A DNA stretch of 64,000 nt from Pseudomonadales bacterium (GTDB taxonomy: Bacteria; Pseudomonadota; Gammaproteobacteria; Pseudomonadales; Halieaceae): the NCBI GenBank assembly GCA_024234815.1, contig JACKNO010000002.1, positions 1-64,000 of the forward strand, read 5' to 3'. Below, one piece after another: positions 34,735-42,181 of this stretch; within the stretch, counting starts at the first letter, position 1; each line of letters begins with the position of its first letter. A program made the position numbers and the translations under genes. The notes under the pieces are model-generated. The model did not search any database. It saw only the letters and a program-made list of their open reading frames with translations, and was not told the origin of the DNA.

Positions 34735-35616
34735 ATGTCGGTATTCAGCAAAGACAACCAGCCCCTCAGCGAGAAGGAAGCCCTGGCGCGGCATATTGAG
34801 ACCGCGCTCGCAGTGGAGCCGCCGTCGGGCGTGGAACTGGAACTGAGTTACCAGCTGATCAAGCGCCTGTTCAGGCCGATGGTGCTGGGCGCTGAGAATA
34901 TCCCGGAGCAGCCCTGCCTGTTCGTCGGCAACCACTCCCTGTTCGCTCTCGACGGCTGGGTGATCGGCCCGCTAATGACGAAGGAGTTGGGTCGTTTCCC
35001 CCGCGGGCTGGGGGACAAATTCCTGTTCACCAACCCGAGCGTGGGAGACTTCGTGCTCAAGCGCGGCGCCGTCATGGGCCACCCCGAGGTGTGCAGCGCA
35101 CTCATGCGCGCCGGCCAGGACCTGATCGTTTTCCCCGGCGGCGCCCACGAGGCGGTGAAACCGGCGAACATGAAATACGAACTGCAATGGAAAGAGCGCT
35201 ACGGTTTCGTGAAGCTGGCGGCGAAGCACGGCTACACCATTATGCCATTCGGCCTGATTGGGCCCGACGAATTTTACGGCCACCTGCTGGAGGGCCAGGA
35301 TATCCCCGGTTCCCCCCTGGGCAAGTTGCTCAAGCGTCTGGGCCTGCTCACCGACGAGACGCGCAGCGATATGCTGCCGCCAGTACCGCTGGGCGCCCTG
35401 GGTAGTCTCTTTCCGAAACCGCAGCGCTGCTACCTCGGATTCGGGGAACCGATTGACCTCGCGAACTACGAGGGCCGTACGCTGACCAAAAAGCAGCAGC
35501 AGGCTATTCGGGCGGAGGTCGCCGAGCAGATCGAGACGCAACTGGCTGAACTGCTGTTTACCCGGGAGCAACACAAGGGCGACGACAGCCTGCTGCGGCG
35601 TATGCTATCGATCTAG
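34735..35616 (+). CDS. Lysophospholipid acyltransferase family protein
   Basis: A 293-residue acyltransferase. The catalytic block is VGNHSLFALDGW, with His and Asp five residues apart, as in the diacylglycerol-acyltransferase-like branch and not the HX4D of PlsC. VFPGGAHEAVKP is the second block (substrate-phosphate pocket) and FGLIGPDEFYGHLL the third. No clear membrane helix, so it is probably peripheral. It likely acylates a lysophospholipid or a neutral lipid; wax-ester or triacylglycerol synthesis is possible but not shown. Single gene with TATAAT upstream. The 3' side leads into the sigma-54 small RNA region. Confidence 0.88.
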   Translation: MSVFSKDNQPLSEKEALARHIETALAVEPPSGVELELSYQLIKRLFRPMVLGAENIPEQPCLFVGNHSLFALDGWVIGPLMTKELGRFPRGLGDKFLFTNPSVGDFVLKRGAVMGHPEVCSALMRAGQDLIVFPGGAHEAVKPANMKYELQWKERYGFVKLAAKHGYTIMPFGLIGPDEFYGHLLEGQDIPGSPLGKLLKRLGLLTDETRSDMLPPVPLGALGSLFPKPQRCYLGFGEPIDLANYEGRTLTKKQQQAIRAEVAEQIETQLAELLFTREQHKGDDSLLRRMLSI

Positions 35617-35650
35617 CGTCCGGCGGCGCCCGCTACAGCAGGCGTCATCG

Positions 35651-35684
35651 CCGGGTACCCCCTTATAGCGAAGCCGATACCCGG
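35651..35684 (+). repeat. Inverted repeat downstream of the acyltransferase gene
   Basis: CCGGGTA (35651-35657) and TACCCGG (35678-35684), perfect 7-bp arms, 20-nt loop, no T run. It lies 35 bp after the stop; perhaps an mRNA-stabilising 3' hairpin. Confidence 0.45.
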
Positions 35685-35710
35685 TAAACCAGTAACCCGG
35701 CAACCCATTC

Positions 35711-35737
35711 TGTCAAAATCTCGTGCCAATTTTGACA
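35711..35737. promoter_or_regulatory. Perfect 9-bp inverted repeat: candidate sigma-54 enhancer (UAS)
   Basis: TGTCAAAAT (35711-35719) and ATTTTGACA (35729-35737) with a 9-bp spacer. Its centre is about 148 bp upstream of the predicted sigma-54 start site at 35872, the usual place for an enhancer-binding activator with a Fis-type helix-turn-helix. PrsR is one candidate; the actual binder is unknown. Confidence 0.6.
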
Positions 35738-35844
35738 AATAAACCGTTCTGGCACTAGCTCAGGGCTCCGCAGATTCCGGGCCCGCGAACTAATTTCTTT
35801 TATTTTTCATGATCTTACATATTTCTTCGAGTGACATACCCGGG

Positions 35845-35861
35845 TTGGCACGCTTACTGCA
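35845..35861 (+). promoter_or_regulatory. Sigma-54 promoter
   Basis: TTGGCACGCTTACTGCA: the -24 element TTGGCACG is perfect, the -12 element is CTGCA against TTGCA, and GG/GC are separated by exactly 10 bp. Predicted start at about 35872. Confidence 0.82.
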
Positions 35862-35871
35862 ATATATCTGG

Positions 35872-35999
35872 CAGATTGCTTGTAACGTAATGTTCACACA
35901 AGTGAGTTACGTTAGCTCCCGTGTAATGGTCTGCCATGGAAGGCGGACCACCCAAATGTCCAGAGTCCATTTCGCTGCCCCTTTCCGGGGCAGTTTTTT
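35872..35999 (+). ncRNA. Predicted sigma-54-dependent small RNA (about 128 nt, three hairpins)
   Basis: It begins 12 nt after the -12 GC. Hairpin 1: TAACGTAA (35883-35890) pairs with TTACGTTA (35907-35914), with an inner TCAC-ACAA-GTGA stem. Hairpin 2: TGGTCTGCC (35927-35935) pairs with GGCGGACCA (35942-35950), one G-U pair, loop ATGGAA, which shows a GGA. Hairpin 3: CTGCCCC (35975-35981) pairs with GGGGCAG (35987-35993), then six T: an intrinsic terminator. Single-stranded segments, including GCTCCCG (35915-35921) and ACCCAAATGTCCAGAG, could be base-pairing sites. The downstream P450 has its own promoter, so this is not obviously its leader. I do not recognise the family; the layout resembles sigma-54-dependent regulatory RNAs such as Qrr only in general form. 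Confidence 0.72.
35975..35999 (+). terminator. Intrinsic terminator of the small RNA
   Basis: Perfect 7-bp GC-rich stem with a 5-nt loop (TTTCC), followed directly by TTTTTT. Confidence 0.9.
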
Positions 36000-36002
36000 G
36001 AA

Positions 36003-36031
36003 TTGATAACTAATAACTAGTAGCTTATAGT
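36003..36031 (+). promoter_or_regulatory. Sigma-70 promoter of the cytochrome P450 gene
   Basis: TTGATA (36003-36008), 17-bp spacer, TATAGT (36026-36031). It lies just after the small RNA terminator; start expected about 36038. A strong Shine-Dalgarno AGGAGG (36051-36056) is 8 nt before the ATG. Confidence 0.7.
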
Positions 36032-36064
36032 TCTGGCATAAATTACCTTCAGGAGGCTACTACC

Positions 36065-37333
36065 ATGAGCCAATGCCCCTTCGCCAACTTCCAGAACCTC
36101 ATCGACCCGGACACCTATGCGAACGGAATGCCATACGACGAGTTGGCCCGTATCCGTAAATCCGGCCCCATCCACTATATGGAAGATCCCACGATGGGAA
36201 TCCCCTACTGGCTTGTCACCGGCCGGGACGAAATCGACTACATCTCCAAGAATCCGATGCTGTTCTCGAGTGAGGCGCGCACCGCCCTTGCGGAAGAGTA
36301 CAGCGACGAGGAAGTGGAGACGATTCACAAGCATATGACCATCAATATGGACCCTCCGCGCCAGCTGAAATCGCGCAAGATAGTGCGGGCGACATTCACC
36401 CCACGCGCCGTCGATTCCTACGAGGCGCGTTTTCGGGAGCACGCCAGGAATATCGTGGACAGGGTGGCGAGCCGGGGCGAATGCGAGTTTGTGGAGGAAG
36501 TCGCGGCGGAGCTTCCGCTGCTGGCCATCCTGGAGCTGTGCGGCATTCCGCCGGAAGATCGCAAGGACTTTTTCGAGTGGACCAACGCGATGATGTTCAA
36601 CCAGGACCCCGAAATGTCCGCCGACCCCGAAGTCGCCATGGGCGCATCCTTCAAAGTGATCGAGTACGCGATGAAGCTGTCGGCCCAGCACCAGGAAAAT
36701 CCGAAAGACGACATTATCGGGGCGCTGTTGCGCGGCACCCAACGAGCCGAAGGCCTGAGCGAGGAAGAGTTTGTCTGGTTCTTCCTGATGCTCATCGCCG
36801 CGGGCAATGAATCCACCCGCACCGTTATCAGTCACGGCCTGCTGCAGTTGATGCAACATCCGGATCAACTTCAGTACCTCGTGGATAACCCCGACAAAAT
36901 ACCCAACGCCTGCGAAGAAATGCTGCGCTTCAACACCGCTTTCATCCTGATGCGGCGCACCGCCATGGAGGACGCTGAGGTCGCCGGCAAGCAGATCAGG
37001 AAAGGCGACAAGATCATCATGCATTATCACACGGTCAATCACGATGAAAGCGTGTTCGGAGAGACCGCGGCCAGCTTCGACGTGACGCGCGCCGAGCGCA
37101 TGCCCGACCTGTACAACCAGCACCGCGCCTTCGGCATCGGCCAGCACTTCTGCCTGGGAACCCACCTGGCAAGGCTGGAAATGCGGGTCATGTTCGAGGA
37201 AATCATCCCCCGCCTGCGCAATCCGAAGCTGGTGAAGCCAGTCGACTACACCCGCTCCAACCTGGTGAATGGCATCAAGCGCATGTACATCACCTTCGAC
37301 CCCGAAGTGGTACAGGCCAAGGCCTGCGCCTGA
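36065..37333 (+). CDS. Cytochrome P450
   Basis: A 422-residue soluble bacterial P450. The I-helix oxygen-activation motif is AAGNEST (about 245-251). The K-helix ExxR is EMLR (Glu about 285, Arg about 288). The haem-binding loop is FGIGQHFCLGTHLARLE with the thiolate Cys at about 363. All key residues are present. It needs an external ferredoxin/reductase pair, which is not encoded nearby. Features such as NMDPPRQLKSRKIV and VDYTRSNLVNGIKRMYITF recall the CYP125/CYP142/CYP107-like bacterial groups acting on steroids, terpenoids or fatty acids, but the substrate cannot be set. It is preceded by AGGAGG and a sigma-70 promoter, and is convergent with the peroxiredoxin gene. Confidence 0.95.
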   Translation: MSQCPFANFQNLIDPDTYANGMPYDELARIRKSGPIHYMEDPTMGIPYWLVTGRDEIDYISKNPMLFSSEARTALAEEYSDEEVETIHKHMTINMDPPRQLKSRKIVRATFTPRAVDSYEARFREHARNIVDRVASRGECEFVEEVAAELPLLAILELCGIPPEDRKDFFEWTNAMMFNQDPEMSADPEVAMGASFKVIEYAMKLSAQHQENPKDDIIGALLRGTQRAEGLSEEEFVWFFLMLIAAGNESTRTVISHGLLQLMQHPDQLQYLVDNPDKIPNACEEMLRFNTAFILMRRTAMEDAEVAGKQIRKGDKIIMHYHTVNHDESVFGETAASFDVTRAERMPDLYNQHRAFGIGQHFCLGTHLARLEMRVMFEEIIPRLRNPKLVKPVDYTRSNLVNGIKRMYITFDPEVVQAKACA

Positions 37334-37352
37334 AGACCTGGCGCTGTCCCCG

Positions 37353-37874
37353 CTACTGCGGGGCCAGCGCTATGCCGAGTTCACCGAGGGTGGCGGCCAT
37401 ATCCTCGGCAGACGTTGCCGGTATCACCCCGTCGTCGATTCTCAGGATGGTGCCGTCCACGCCAATATAGAACGTTTCCCGCATCGCCAGTCCGTTGCGT
37501 AACACACCGTAGGCCGCGGCCACCTCCCTGGAAGGATCGCTCAGTATCGGGAAATCCGCGCCGGTGGATTCGGCGAAACCAATATTTTCCTTCAGCGGGT
37601 CCACGCTGGCCATGAAATAGGTGACATCGTATTTGCGAATAAGCCCGCCGTTCAGAGCCAGCGACTTGCACTCCACCGTGCAGCCGCTGGTAAACGCCCG
37701 GGGAAACCACGCTATTACCACCGCCTGCTTGCCTTTGAAATCAGCCAGCGTGTAGGTTTTGCCGTTGGAGGCCTGCAGAGTGAAATCCGGCGCCGGATCA
37801 CCGACTTTCAGTTCCTCTGCCCGGGCGGTAACCGCTGCTAGCGCGCAGCAAAACAGAATTGCAAAAAATTTCAT
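37353..37874 (-). CDS. Secreted peroxiredoxin (AhpC/TSA, BCP-like)
   Basis: A 173-residue protein from MKFFAILFCCALAA, with a signal peptide cleaved near TARAEE, so it is periplasmic. The thioredoxin-fold peroxiredoxin domain starts LKVGDPAPDFTLQASNGKTY. The peroxidatic Cys is in FTSGCTVECKSL, with a second Cys five residues on, as in atypical BCP-type enzymes; the usual TPGCT is replaced by TSGCT. It reduces peroxides using a thiol donor. Start at 37874 is supported by GGAGAAG 6-8 nt upstream. It is convergent with the P450 gene, with 19 bp between the stops. Confidence 0.9.
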   Translation of the reverse strand: MKFFAILFCCALAAVTARAEELKVGDPAPDFTLQASNGKTYTLADFKGKQAVVIAWFPRAFTSGCTVECKSLALNGGLIRKYDVTYFMASVDPLKENIGFAESTGADFPILSDPSREVAAAYGVLRNGLAMRETFYIGVDGTILRIDDGVIPATSAEDMAATLGELGIALAPQ

Positions 37875-38032
37875 GGTTTTCTTCTCCCTGGAAAATGTCT
37901 GGTGGGCGTCCGCCGCCGGCAAGGTTCGTCGGTCGGGCAACATACCCGGTTTGCCGCAGCTGTTACTGCCATCTCTGTCACTGCATTGTAGTTTACGTCG
38001 CGGGCGGGAAGCAGGATCAATTCAAACGGGTG

Positions 38033-39436
38033 CTATGCGCCAACATCATCGCCACACCAGCCCAGGATCATCCGGGCCAGTTCCGCGCGGCGCTCGCCGG
38101 GCTTCCTGTCATTGCGTATATCATCAAACAATTTGGCCAGGCGCTTGCGCTCCTTGTCGGTGAGCCTCTCCAGCGCCGGTTGGGTAAGGTCCAGCACGGC
38201 CCTGTCGGCATGGGTGCGGGAGCTTACGAGGCGCTGGTGCAGGAGCGCGCGTCCCAGCAATACAAAGGGAAAGTTAATGCTCCGCGAAGGGCCATAGGAC
38301 AGCATGTTGCCGCCGGTCGGAATGCCCTTCACTTTCACCTGGCCGATTTTGTCAGCGTATTTGCGGGCGCCCAGGGCGCCGCTCACCGCTCCTCCGGCAC
38401 CCGCCACGAGCGTGCCCAGCCCGCCCAGCAGGCCGCCGCTGGCGACGTCCAGCGCCATTCCGGTGGTCCCTCCCACCACGGCTCCGGCTGAGGCGGCCGC
38501 AGCCAGCAGCGCGTTTTTCCCCAGCCCCCACAGGTACCATTTCTCTATATTGAACAGGTCGGACTCGTCGACCACCAGGCTGCCTTCCGATCTGGTTAGA
38601 TTGGAGTGATGGTACAACTCCTCCACCCGCTGCCGGCAGCGGCGCTCACGTTTCACCAGGTGCGCCTTGTAGCGTTCGAAAAGGAGTTTCTGCACCGGTT
38701 CCAGCGGCAGTCCCTCGGGTACGGCCTGCTCCACACTGTAGTTGATAGCTTCGACAATCAGGTCGGTAATATAGCTGCTGGCGCCCTCGGCCTGCAGTTG
38801 CCGGTCCTGCCGCAAAATGGAAACCGCCCTCTCCAGCGGTGCCCGCCAGTCCGGGTCCAGGTGGCCGAACAGTTCGAGAAGTTCCAATTGTTTGGTCACT
38901 TCGGCGCGGTGGGCGTCAAACACCCGGACCGTGCGAAAGAACTGGCCGAGGCCAGCGGTCCATTCCGCGACGAAGCTCTCACCCTCGATAGGGTTGATCA
39001 GCGCCAGGCTCGGCCGTCCGCTCCAGCGCAGGATTTCCATCTCCGCCTCGTAGTCGGCGCCATAGGGGCAGGAACCGTCCACCACGTAGATAATGCCCGC
39101 GCCCGCAACGATGGGGCGCAAGGCCTGGCATTCATCATGGTAGCGGGAGTCGCCCTCGTGTTGCGCCAGAAAGGCCTTTACGGTTTCGGGCCGGGCGGCG
39201 GCGTCACTGCAATGCGCCACTAGCCAGTCAAGCACCGAGCGGGCACGCTGCAGTCCGGGGGTGTCGACCAGCTCGTACAGTGTCTCTCCGTCTACCTGCA
39301 TCGGATAGCTCTGCGCTTCACGGGTCGAGCCGGCCCTGGCATCGATGTACACAGCGTCGTCCCTGGCCAGGGTGGCGACGATACTGGACTTTCCCTTGTT
39401 GGGCCGCCCCACCACCGCAAACGTTGGTATTGTCAT
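38033..39436 (-). CDS. GTPase with DUF3482 domain
   Basis: A 467-residue Era/TrmE-like GTPase. G1 is VGRPNKGKSS (about 8-17), which replaces the common GxxNxGKS(T) with a Pro; G2 lies in DARAGSTREA and G3 is DTPG. The C-terminal half (DUF3482) contains two or three hydrophobic, Gly/Ala-rich helices (ALLAAAASAGAVVGGTTGM, GLLGGLGTLVAGAGGAVSGA), so it probably touches the membrane. Its function is not known. It is always found next to a DUF2868 membrane protein; here the DUF2868 gene lies 30 bp upstream, forming a two-gene operon. Confidence 0.9.
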   Translation of the reverse strand: MTIPTFAVVGRPNKGKSSIVATLARDDAVYIDARAGSTREAQSYPMQVDGETLYELVDTPGLQRARSVLDWLVAHCSDAAARPETVKAFLAQHEGDSRYHDECQALRPIVAGAGIIYVVDGSCPYGADYEAEMEILRWSGRPSLALINPIEGESFVAEWTAGLGQFFRTVRVFDAHRAEVTKQLELLELFGHLDPDWRAPLERAVSILRQDRQLQAEGASSYITDLIVEAINYSVEQAVPEGLPLEPVQKLLFERYKAHLVKRERRCRQRVEELYHHSNLTRSEGSLVVDESDLFNIEKWYLWGLGKNALLAAAASAGAVVGGTTGMALDVASGGLLGGLGTLVAGAGGAVSGALGARKYADKIGQVKVKGIPTGGNMLSYGPSRSINFPFVLLGRALLHQRLVSSRTHADRAVLDLTQPALERLTDKERKRLAKLFDDIRNDRKPGERRAELARMILGWCGDDVGA

Positions 39437-39466
39437 AGGGACAGTTTTCCATTCCTGATATTCATA

Positions 39467-40849
39467 TCATTCGCTTTCCAGTACCTGTACATCCACCCCC
39501 CCGAAGGCCAGGGACCGGGCGAATAATTGCCAGTCGCCCAGCTTCAGCGCCGAAACGGGTTTATGGGGCAAAGGCACGAGGAACAGGGTGCAGCGCGGCA
39601 CGCTGGCGAAATTGGCGAGGAAATCGGCAAGGTCCGCCATGGGCGGTTCCCAGGATTTCACCGCCACGTAAATATGGGCCACTCGCCCCGCGAACCTGTC
39701 GCCCAGGCGCTCCTGCTCAACCGGTACAGAGCCGAGCCCTGCACAGATGACATTGTCCTGGGCTACCGCGGCGAATTCGTCAAAGCGAGTGAGCTCATCC
39801 GGAGCCAGCGCGCCGGCCCAGTTCAACAACAGCAGGCGCCGGTTGATCTCGGGATTGGCAAGGCTCCCGACGCCGGCGGGTGCGCCGCCGCTGTCCCCCT
39901 GGGTGCGCACCAGCGGCGCTTTCATCCGCGCCAGCACCCGCTCGGCACCGGGTAGACCGGTAAAGGCGGCCCGCATCTGGCGATTGTAGAAAAAACGTGA
40001 AAGCAGCCACAGCAGCGCCCGCGGCACCATCGCGTAGCAGACCATGCACATAATGAGAAAGGGCCACCAGCCGCGCATGGCCTCAATGGTGGAGTGACTC
40101 AGCGCAGTGATGGCCGGGTGAAAGCGGCTGGCGAAAATCAGGTCGCCGCTCACCGTCGCCTGCGGCAGCCAGCCGGCCCATGGTGTCGCCAGCAGTGCCG
40201 TCATCTCCTCCACCAGGGAGTCGCTCAGGCGGAAGGTCGAACCCCAGACGAAGGTAAAGTCACTGAGCGCCAATACCACGAAAAAGGCGGCGATTGCCCC
40301 GAGGGTAAAAAGCGCCCCCAGCTCCTGGCCGTAGCGCAGGAATACCAGCCGTATCACCGATTGCGCATCGCGTAGGTAGCGCCGGTCGGGGAACATCCTT
40401 TTTACCAGCAGCCGCGCCGGATTGACAGGCAGCACCACCGGTTGCTGCCCCAGCACCGTCCGCGCCATCACCAGGGCCGCCACCAGGCACAGGAGCAGTT
40501 GCAGCAGTACGAACAGCAGCATGAAAACAAACACATTCACCAACCCGCGGCCGCTGCCGAGCAGGAATGCGGCCATTCCGGAAAAACCGAAAAACAGGGC
40601 GAGCAATCTACCCAGAACCGCAGCGGATGCCTCGCTCAGCCAGGGCTCCACAGGCGGCTGGGCAGCGGGGTGTTGCTGGCTTACGGCCTCCAGCCAATAG
40701 CGCAGCCGCCCGCTGTCGTCCCGCGCCGGACAGGTCGCGGCGAGTGCATGATCGCGCTCCCGGGCAGCCGGCAACGGTATCTCCGCATCGAGTTCCAGAT
40801 GTTGTGCGAGGTGGTACAGTTCTGACAGGCTCGGTGTCTTGCTTGACAT
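39467..40849 (-). CDS. DUF2868 domain-containing membrane protein
   Basis: A 460-residue inner-membrane protein. An acidic N-terminal cytoplasmic part (HLAQHLELDAEIPLPAARERD) is followed by membrane helices at about 85-130, 180-205 and 275-300 (for example LFFGFSGMAAFLLG, FTLGAIAAFFVVLALSDFTF, PFLIMCMVCYAMVPRALLWLL). A cytoplasmic C-terminal domain (about 330-460) follows, with LLNWAGALAPDEL and RCTLFLVPLPHKPVSALKL. It is the constant partner of the DUF3482 GTPase encoded directly downstream; together they resemble a membrane-bound GTPase module of unknown role. Confidence 0.9.
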   Translation of the reverse strand: MSSKTPSLSELYHLAQHLELDAEIPLPAARERDHALAATCPARDDSGRLRYWLEAVSQQHPAAQPPVEPWLSEASAAVLGRLLALFFGFSGMAAFLLGSGRGLVNVFVFMLLFVLLQLLLCLVAALVMARTVLGQQPVVLPVNPARLLVKRMFPDRRYLRDAQSVIRLVFLRYGQELGALFTLGAIAAFFVVLALSDFTFVWGSTFRLSDSLVEEMTALLATPWAGWLPQATVSGDLIFASRFHPAITALSHSTIEAMRGWWPFLIMCMVCYAMVPRALLWLLSRFFYNRQMRAAFTGLPGAERVLARMKAPLVRTQGDSGGAPAGVGSLANPEINRRLLLLNWAGALAPDELTRFDEFAAVAQDNVICAGLGSVPVEQERLGDRFAGRVAHIYVAVKSWEPPMADLADFLANFASVPRCTLFLVPLPHKPVSALKLGDWQLFARSLAFGGVDVQVLESE

Positions 40850-41069
40850 CTACTTCCTTAGGACGGCGCCGGCGGGCCGCGGGGCCCGCACTGGGAATCT
40901 GCAGTTTGCGAGGATGGGACGGCGGCTGTCAATTGACGAGCGCGAACGCCGCCCTGCACCCGGGCCGGGCGCCGCCTGCGCCGCTCGCGCAAAAAAGAAA
41001 GTCCCGCAAAGCTGAAAAATACCTTATTCTATAGCGCTGACAAGCCAACATAAACAGGTGAGATACTTC

Positions 41070-41237
41070 ATGGCCAGACCGAACTACGCATTTGAAAAAA
41101 GGCAGCGCGAGCTGGCCAAGAAGAAGAAAAAAGAAGAGAAAAAGCTGCAGAAGGCTCGCGCTGGCGAACTGGAAGCCACTGATTCAGAATCCGTTCCCGA
41201 ATCCGCGCCCGCCCCGTCGGACCCCGATAAGGCGTAA
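41070..41237 (+). CDS. Small lysine-rich conserved protein (55 residues)
   Basis: Starts MARPNYAFEKRQRELAKKK and continues with a strongly basic helix (KKKEEKKLQKARAGELEA), ending in an acidic, Pro-rich tail (PESAPAPSDPDKA). The Shine-Dalgarno AGGTGAG lies about 6 nt before the ATG. Small proteins opening (M)xRPNYxFxKRQ and rich in Lys are common in gammaproteobacteria; none has a known function. Its basic helix suggests RNA or ribosome binding, which is inference. It lies 9-26 bp upstream of the WYL regulator gene, probably in the same unit. Confidence 0.8.
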   Translation: MARPNYAFEKRQRELAKKKKKEEKKLQKARAGELEATDSESVPESAPAPSDPDKA

Positions 41238-41263
41238 AGCCACGCTTGGCCCGCAACCACCCA

Positions 41264-42139
41264 ATGCCTGATAGCACCGAACAAAAATGGCCCTTCCGCT
41301 GGGAGTTGCTGCTGCGCTACCGCTTCATCGAAACGATCGCCTTGTGGGAGGGCCGCCTCACCACCCGTCACCTGTGTGACACCTTTGGTATCGGTCGGCA
41401 ACAGGCCAGCAAGGATATCAACAACTACCTGCGGGAGGTGGCACCGGGTAACCTGGAGTACGACAAGTTCCTGAAAGGCTACAAACCCGCGGACGGCTTC
41501 CAGCCCAGGCTTACTGCAGGCCTGGCCGACGAATACCTGCACCTCATGGCCCGCAACAATGAACTGATGAACGTGTTCGAGTCGCTGGCGCTGAACATGG
41601 CCAACGTGGAGGTGCTTTCACAACCGGTACGGGACGTAAAACCCGAAGTTCTGCGGCCTATCATGCAGGCCGCCCGCCAGCAGAAGCGGCTCGATGTCGA
41701 TTATGTGTCTCTCAATCACCCCGACCGCGAGGGCCGTATTATCGTGCCCCACACGCTCGTATACACGGGCCTGCGCTGGCATGTGCGGGCGTGGTGCGAA
41801 AAAAACCAGGAGTATCGCGATTTCGTGCTGAGCCGGTTCCGCGACATCCCGGAAATCATGGATGAGTCGGAGCACGGCATGGAGGCCGATACCGAGTGGA
41901 ATACCCGGGTGACCATCCGCATCGTGCCCGACCCGCGCCTGCTGCAGGAACAAAAGGAAGTGGTCGAGGTAGACTATGGTATGGAGGACGGCGCGCTCGA
42001 AGTTACCACGAGGGGCAAACTGGTGCCCTATGCCCTGAAAATGCTGCATATAGATCCCAATGAAGAGCAGGCCGACCCCATGGCACAGCAGATTATTGTG
42101 GAAAACAGGGCCGAGTTGTTGCCCTGGCTGTTTGCCTGA
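41264..42139 (+). CDS. WYL-domain transcriptional regulator
   Basis: About 291 residues. An N-terminal winged helix (LLRYRFIETIALWEGRLTTRHLCDTFGIGRQQASKDINNYLRE) is followed by a WYL domain (about 130-220) with LDVDYVSLNHPDREGRIIVPHTLVYTGLRWHV, then a WCX C-terminal extension. WYL domains in other proteins bind nucleic acids or nucleotides and often respond to DNA damage; nothing here shows the target. The start could be the ATG at 41264 or a TTG at 41246; neither has a clear Shine-Dalgarno. It follows the small basic protein and precedes a DUF1232 protein by 42 bp. Confidence 0.88.
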   Translation: MPDSTEQKWPFRWELLLRYRFIETIALWEGRLTTRHLCDTFGIGRQQASKDINNYLREVAPGNLEYDKFLKGYKPADGFQPRLTAGLADEYLHLMARNNELMNVFESLALNMANVEVLSQPVRDVKPEVLRPIMQAARQQKRLDVDYVSLNHPDREGRIIVPHTLVYTGLRWHVRAWCEKNQEYRDFVLSRFRDIPEIMDESEHGMEADTEWNTRVTIRIVPDPRLLQEQKEVVEVDYGMEDGALEVTTRGKLVPYALKMLHIDPNEEQADPMAQQIIVENRAELLPWLFA

Positions 42140-42181
42140 GTATTTCCCTGGCTGTTTCCAGGACTACGGACATACTGAAAA

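Noticed and set aside
35809..36006. 65-codon plus-strand frame across the small RNA region
   Set aside because: It runs through the sigma-54 promoter and the intrinsic terminator and has no Shine-Dalgarno, so it cannot be translated from the predicted transcript.
36017..37165. 382-codon minus-strand frame
   Set aside because: Antisense to the cytochrome P450, which has all catalytic motifs. Long antisense frames are common in GC-rich genes.
40872..40889. GCGGGCC/GGCCCGC inverted repeat between DUF2868 and the small basic gene
   Set aside because: In a very GC-rich stretch, without T run or clear position relative to a promoter; likely chance.
41084..41542. 152-codon minus-strand frame covering the 55-residue gene
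   Set aside because: It overlaps both the small basic protein and the WYL regulator, each with better support.
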